Shown here: positions 62,093 through 64,000 of the stretch, piece by piece
How positions within the stretch are numbered: the first letter of the stretch is position 1
How the letters are laid out: every line of letters starts with the position of its first letter
DNA from: an uncultured Prevotella sp.
GTDB lineage: Bacteria; Bacteroidota; Bacteroidia; Bacteroidales; Bacteroidaceae
Direction of reading: 5' to 3'
Assembly: GCA_946183415.1 (NCBI GenBank)
Contig: CAMHAM010000002.1
Coordinates: forward strand, 62,001-126,000
Length of the DNA: 64,000 nucleotides
The notes under the pieces: model-generated
Told to the model about the DNA's origin: nothing
The model's input: the letters and a program-made list of their open reading frames with translations, nothing else
The model's database searches: none
Program-made: the position numbers and the translations under genes

Positions 62093-62316
62093 GCGACAAT
62101 GCGACAATGCGACAATTCATATTTAATTTTTCAGAGATGCGACAATAAGAATTATATATATAATAAATATAATATATTATATTTATTATATATATAATTT
62201 ATAATATACTCATTGTCGTTCTTTAATAATCATTTCTACAGTATCCACAGAATTCATTTTCAAGCAGTACAATTTGATTTCCAAAATGTCGCATTGTCGC
62301 ATTGTCGCAATGTCGC
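62093..62316. repeat. Origin-like structure: inverted octamer arrays around a perfect 50-bp AT palindrome
   Basis: The left array has GCGACAAT three times in tandem (62093-62116) plus one more copy (62139-62146). The centre, 62150-62199, is a perfect palindrome made only of A and T (25-bp arms, no loop). Right of it is ATTGTCGT (62212-62219), then four tandem octamers in reverse orientation (62285-62316: AATGTCGC, ATTGTCGC, ATTGTCGC, AATGTCGC). A one-mismatch DnaA-box-like site, GTATCCACA, lies at 62241-62249. No gene is supported in 61945-62432. Iterons next to AT-rich melting DNA are a replication-origin layout, but function is unproven. Confidence 0.85.
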
Positions 62317-62371
62317 ATTTTGTCAAATGTTGACTTGCTTCGCTAATGATTGTATAATAAATCTTTATTTA

Positions 62372-62403
62372 TTTGGCGATTCGGATAATTAGTGTTACCT
62401 TTG
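62372..62403 (+). promoter_or_regulatory. Promoter for the hypothetical gene at 62433
   Basis: TTTG (62372-62375), a 20-nt spacer and TACCTTTG (62396-62403), full consensus. The start codon is 30 nt downstream. Confidence 0.78.
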
Positions 62404-62432
62404 CCCTCAAATAAATAAACCCCAAAACGAAA

Positions 62433-62888
62433 ATGACACAAAACTCATTATACGCTGAAGAATACACACGCGACGATCATTCTTTTTATAAAGGCGAGAT
62501 AGTTAGTGGCACGTTTGTCCAGTTCGACAAATGCGGTCACTATAACAAGGTATATGCGCTATTTGACCTCGATGATGGCCGAAGGACGAGAGTAGACGTC
62601 AAGTATTTCAAGCGGATGAAAGGTCGCGAGGCAATGTTTCTGCCTGGCGATAGTGTCACGATTCAATTCTGCTCTTACTCCACCAAGCACGAGCAGCCCT
62701 CATGGTTTATCAGAAAGACGCCCATGCGTCTGAATAATAGGAAGCTGAAGATTGAGTATCCGACACCGATTCTGCGATTGCTGTCAAATGACAATTGGCT
62801 GGAGCTTGATTCTGATTTCGAACAAGGTGGCGACGGATCGGCTTTATCCGAACCTAGAACTTTACTCTGGGGTCAGGCCCCAAAGTAA
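62433..62888 (+). CDS. Hypothetical protein with repeat-derived C-terminus
   Basis: A 151-aa protein. The start MTQNSLYAEEYTRDDHSFYKGE is well placed behind a promoter. The body has small beta segments (YNKVYALFDLDDGRRTRVDVKYF, in two parts; DSVTIQFCSYS), suggesting an OB-like or SH3-like barrel, but I do not recognise a family. The last ~12 codons (EPRTLLWGQAPK and stop) come from palindromic repeat copy 3, so the original C-terminus was probably replaced by the repeat. Its promoter lies just beyond the octamer arrays, so it may be linked to them. Confidence 0.68.
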   Translation: MTQNSLYAEEYTRDDHSFYKGEIVSGTFVQFDKCGHYNKVYALFDLDDGRRTRVDVKYFKRMKGREAMFLPGDSVTIQFCSYSTKHEQPSWFIRKTPMRLNNRKLKIEYPTPILRLLSNDNWLELDSDFEQGGDGSALSEPRTLLWGQAPK

Positions 62889-62960
62889 AGTCGCAGGCGA
62901 CTGTACTTTGGCGCCAGACCCGGGGGCTGCGCCAGACCCGATGGCTGCGCCAGAGCTGGG
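62865..62960. repeat. Dispersed palindromic repeat, copy 3, with GCTGCGCCAGA tandem units
   Basis: CTCTGGGGTC (62865-62874), arms 62876-62894 and 62897-62915 (imperfect palindrome, 2-nt loop), then two to three degenerate units of GGGGCTGCGCCAGACCC. It is the same element as copy 2 in opposite orientation and copy 1 at 23771. The start of the repeat lies inside the coding region of the upstream gene. Confidence 0.82.
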
Positions 62961-62976
62961 GGCTGACCCTAGAGGG

Positions 62977-63011
62977 AACAAAAATCCCCGCTCAGGAATG
63001 GGCGGGGATTT
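62977..63011 (-). terminator. Terminator of the leftward LolA-like / desaturase-like operon
   Basis: A 10-bp stem (62982-62991 with 63002-63011), a 10-nt loop, and on the minus strand a following TTTTTG. It lies 20 nt beyond the LolA-like stop codon. Confidence 0.75.
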
Positions 63012-63031
63012 GCTTTGGTTTCTTTTGTCAG

Positions 63032-63520
63032 TTATTTTATGATATAGTCGGTATAGTCGCCTTTGCGGCCGTTCATGCGGATCTGCTGGATGGCAGAGGT
63101 CTTTGCATCGACGACGAGGAGGAAGGAGGTGAACATCTGGCGCTTCTTTCCATTCGGGGTGATGGTGATGCTTTTCTGCCCGCCCTTGGTGGTCACGGTT
63201 ACATCGTCGGCAGAGGGGATGGGCTGACCGTTGATGATGGCTTCGAGAATGGCGTGGAAGGTGGCGAACTGGTTGTTCTTACGACTGTCGGTCACATGTT
63301 TCTTGCCTCCCATCGTCATCGTGAACTTCGTACCCTCCATGATGAGCAGTTCCTTGCCGCCATCGGTAGAGATGCTGATGTAGTCGGGCTTGTGGATGGT
63401 CATTGTACCTGTGGTAACGGCATCTTTGGCTACGGCAGCACGGTGCTGCGTGCGGGTGACGTTCTGTGCTGTTGCGCTGAGCGCTAACATGCATAAAAGA
63501 GTAAAGATAATTCGTTTCAT
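63032..63520 (-). CDS. LolA-like outer-membrane carrier protein (second copy)
   Basis: A 162-aa protein with a signal peptide ending ALSATAQN. Shared LolA-like features are TGTMTIHKPDYISIST in the 'membrane-strand' position, GGKELLIMEGTKFTMTMGGK and a C-terminal strand pair (SAIQQIRMNGRKGDYTDYIIK, in part). It is shorter than the copy at 47261-47893 and GC-rich. Its start overlaps the end of the desaturase-like gene by 4 nt (ATGA), so they form one operon, probably a second polyene-type cluster running off the window. Confidence 0.75.
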   Translation of the reverse strand: MKRIIFTLLCMLALSATAQNVTRTQHRAAVAKDAVTTGTMTIHKPDYISISTDGGKELLIMEGTKFTMTMGGKKHVTDSRKNNQFATFHAILEAIINGQPIPSADDVTVTTKGGQKSITITPNGKKRQMFTSFLLVVDAKTSAIQQIRMNGRKGDYTDYIIK

Positions 63521-64000
63521 ATTATTGTCTGTTTGAATGTTTTAAGTGTCATGAATGCTGTCATTGTGACACCCTCCAATCCGTGGAGCATCAGGCTCTG
63601 GCCTGTGAGCAGCAGGTTGGGAACGGGTGTCTTGGGCGAGAGGATGGTCATCAGCGGGCTGTGATGGTCTTTTCTCACGCCGAAGGCTGAGCCGTAGGGT
63701 GAGAGTGTGTAGTCGCGCCACGTCAGTGGGGTGCTGGCGTATTGCTTTTCGACCATGTCGTGGAGACCTGGGATGACGTGCTCTGCGAGCTGGATGCACG
63801 CATCGGCGAGTCGTTGCTTCTGCTGGTTGTAATCTTCTCCGCGATGGCCTACGGTGGTGTCTGCCCATGCCTCGCACAGTGCCCATGGCAGGGGTGTGAG
63901 CAGGTCGATCTGGCGGACGTAGCGTGAGTCGTCTTCAGGTACGCGGGCACTGATCATCACGCCTCCGATGCGGCTTGCGTCTTCGTGGAATGTCCACACG
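63517..64000 (-). CDS. Phytoene-desaturase-like FAD oxidoreductase, C-terminal part (runs off window)
   Basis: About 160 residues of the C-terminal end are visible. Segments QYASTPLTWRDYT, GSAFGVRKDHHSPL and VPNLLLTGQSLMLHGLEGVT correspond to the end of the enzyme at 50177-51661 (YTSTPLTYLDYT, AMYGMFKD, IPNLFLAGQSITLHGMLGV), with the C-terminal FAD-binding segment conserved. The N-terminus and true start lie beyond the right edge. The gene is GC-rich, unlike its AT-rich paralogue. Confidence 0.82.
   Translation of the reverse strand, partial: VWTFHEDASRIGGVMISARVPEDDSRYVRQIDLLTPLPWALCEAWADTTVGHRGEDYNQQKQRLADACIQLAEHVIPGLHDMVEKQYASTPLTWRDYTLSPYGSAFGVRKDHHSPLMTILSPKTPVPNLLLTGQSLMLHGLEGVTMTAFMTLKTFKQTII

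Noticed and set aside
61997..62197. 66-codon frame running through the GCGACAAT repeats and AT palindrome
   Set aside because: Its sequence is a translation of repeats (RQCDNS, NKYNILYLLYI), it starts inside the DUF4248 terminator, and it has no promoter of its own.
62093..62316. CRISPR array
   Set aside because: The repeats are 8 bp, directly adjacent without spacers, and inverted across a palindrome; no cas genes are present.

Overview
The window is a chromosomal piece of a Bacteroidales bacterium, most like Prevotella or a near relative. The grounds are Bacteroidetes-type promoters (TTTG, 19-20 nt, TAnnTTTG) before many genes, a short RpoD, a DUF4492-cydA-cydB operon, a type IX secretion C-terminal signal, a hybrid-two-component-like sensor beside glycoside hydrolases, and the HU / 'smalltalk' / DUF4248 gene set. 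No rRNA, tRNA or CRISPR was seen. The taxonomic placement is inference.

Layout. 1-14516: carbohydrate block with a sensor missing its 5' end, two GH31 enzymes and a GH2 enzyme, a set that fits removal of xylose and galactose side chains from xyloglucan-like glycans; no SusC/SusD is visible. It is interrupted by a secreted arginine-deiminase-family protein, a frameshifted IS4-type transposase and a RhuM-like remnant. 14634-23765: housekeeping and signalling genes: rpoD, a TPR-like histidine kinase, trmO, a histidine kinase without catalytic residues, an operon of a lipoprotein, two DUF4230 proteins and an AGCS symporter, then a lipoprotein and a BASS-type transporter. 23971-27026: cytochrome bd oxidase. 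27187-32999: a coiled-coil protein followed by a TolC / HlyD / two ABC-2 permease export operon without an ATPase gene.

32996-60489 is the main feature: an aryl polyene / dialkylresorcinol (flexirubin-like) type II polyketide-fatty acid cluster. A divergent pair (AMP ligase plus carrier protein) probably loads the starter. The rightward operon of about 26 kb opens with a NusG-family antiterminator (UpxY/LoaP-like). It then encodes a ketoreductase, four KS-fold proteins (one without the active-site Cys), a further small protein that may be KS-derived, two hotdog dehydratases with complementary catalytic residues, carrier proteins, a thioesterase, an O-methyltransferase, several acyltransferases, a LolA-like carrier, a flippase-like protein, a glycosyltransferase, a phytoene-desaturase-like oxidoreductase, DarA-like and DarB-like resorcinol enzymes, a BtrH-like acyltransferase, an esterase, and an MMPL exporter fused to an acyltransferase. 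It ends at a strong terminator. The operon is visibly AT-rich compared with its flanks, except for a GC-rich two-gene insert (38941-40619) between two related acyltransferases.

60621-62960 is a small module: smalltalk and HU genes diverge from a DUF4248 gene across helically phased TTGCAA repeats. Next comes an origin-like structure, a perfect 50-bp AT palindrome flanked by inverted arrays of an 8-bp repeat, and then an unknown gene. Dispersed palindromic repeats in opposite orientation flank the module. At the right edge a leftward LolA-like plus desaturase-like pair resembles two genes of the main cluster and may begin a second, GC-richer cluster.
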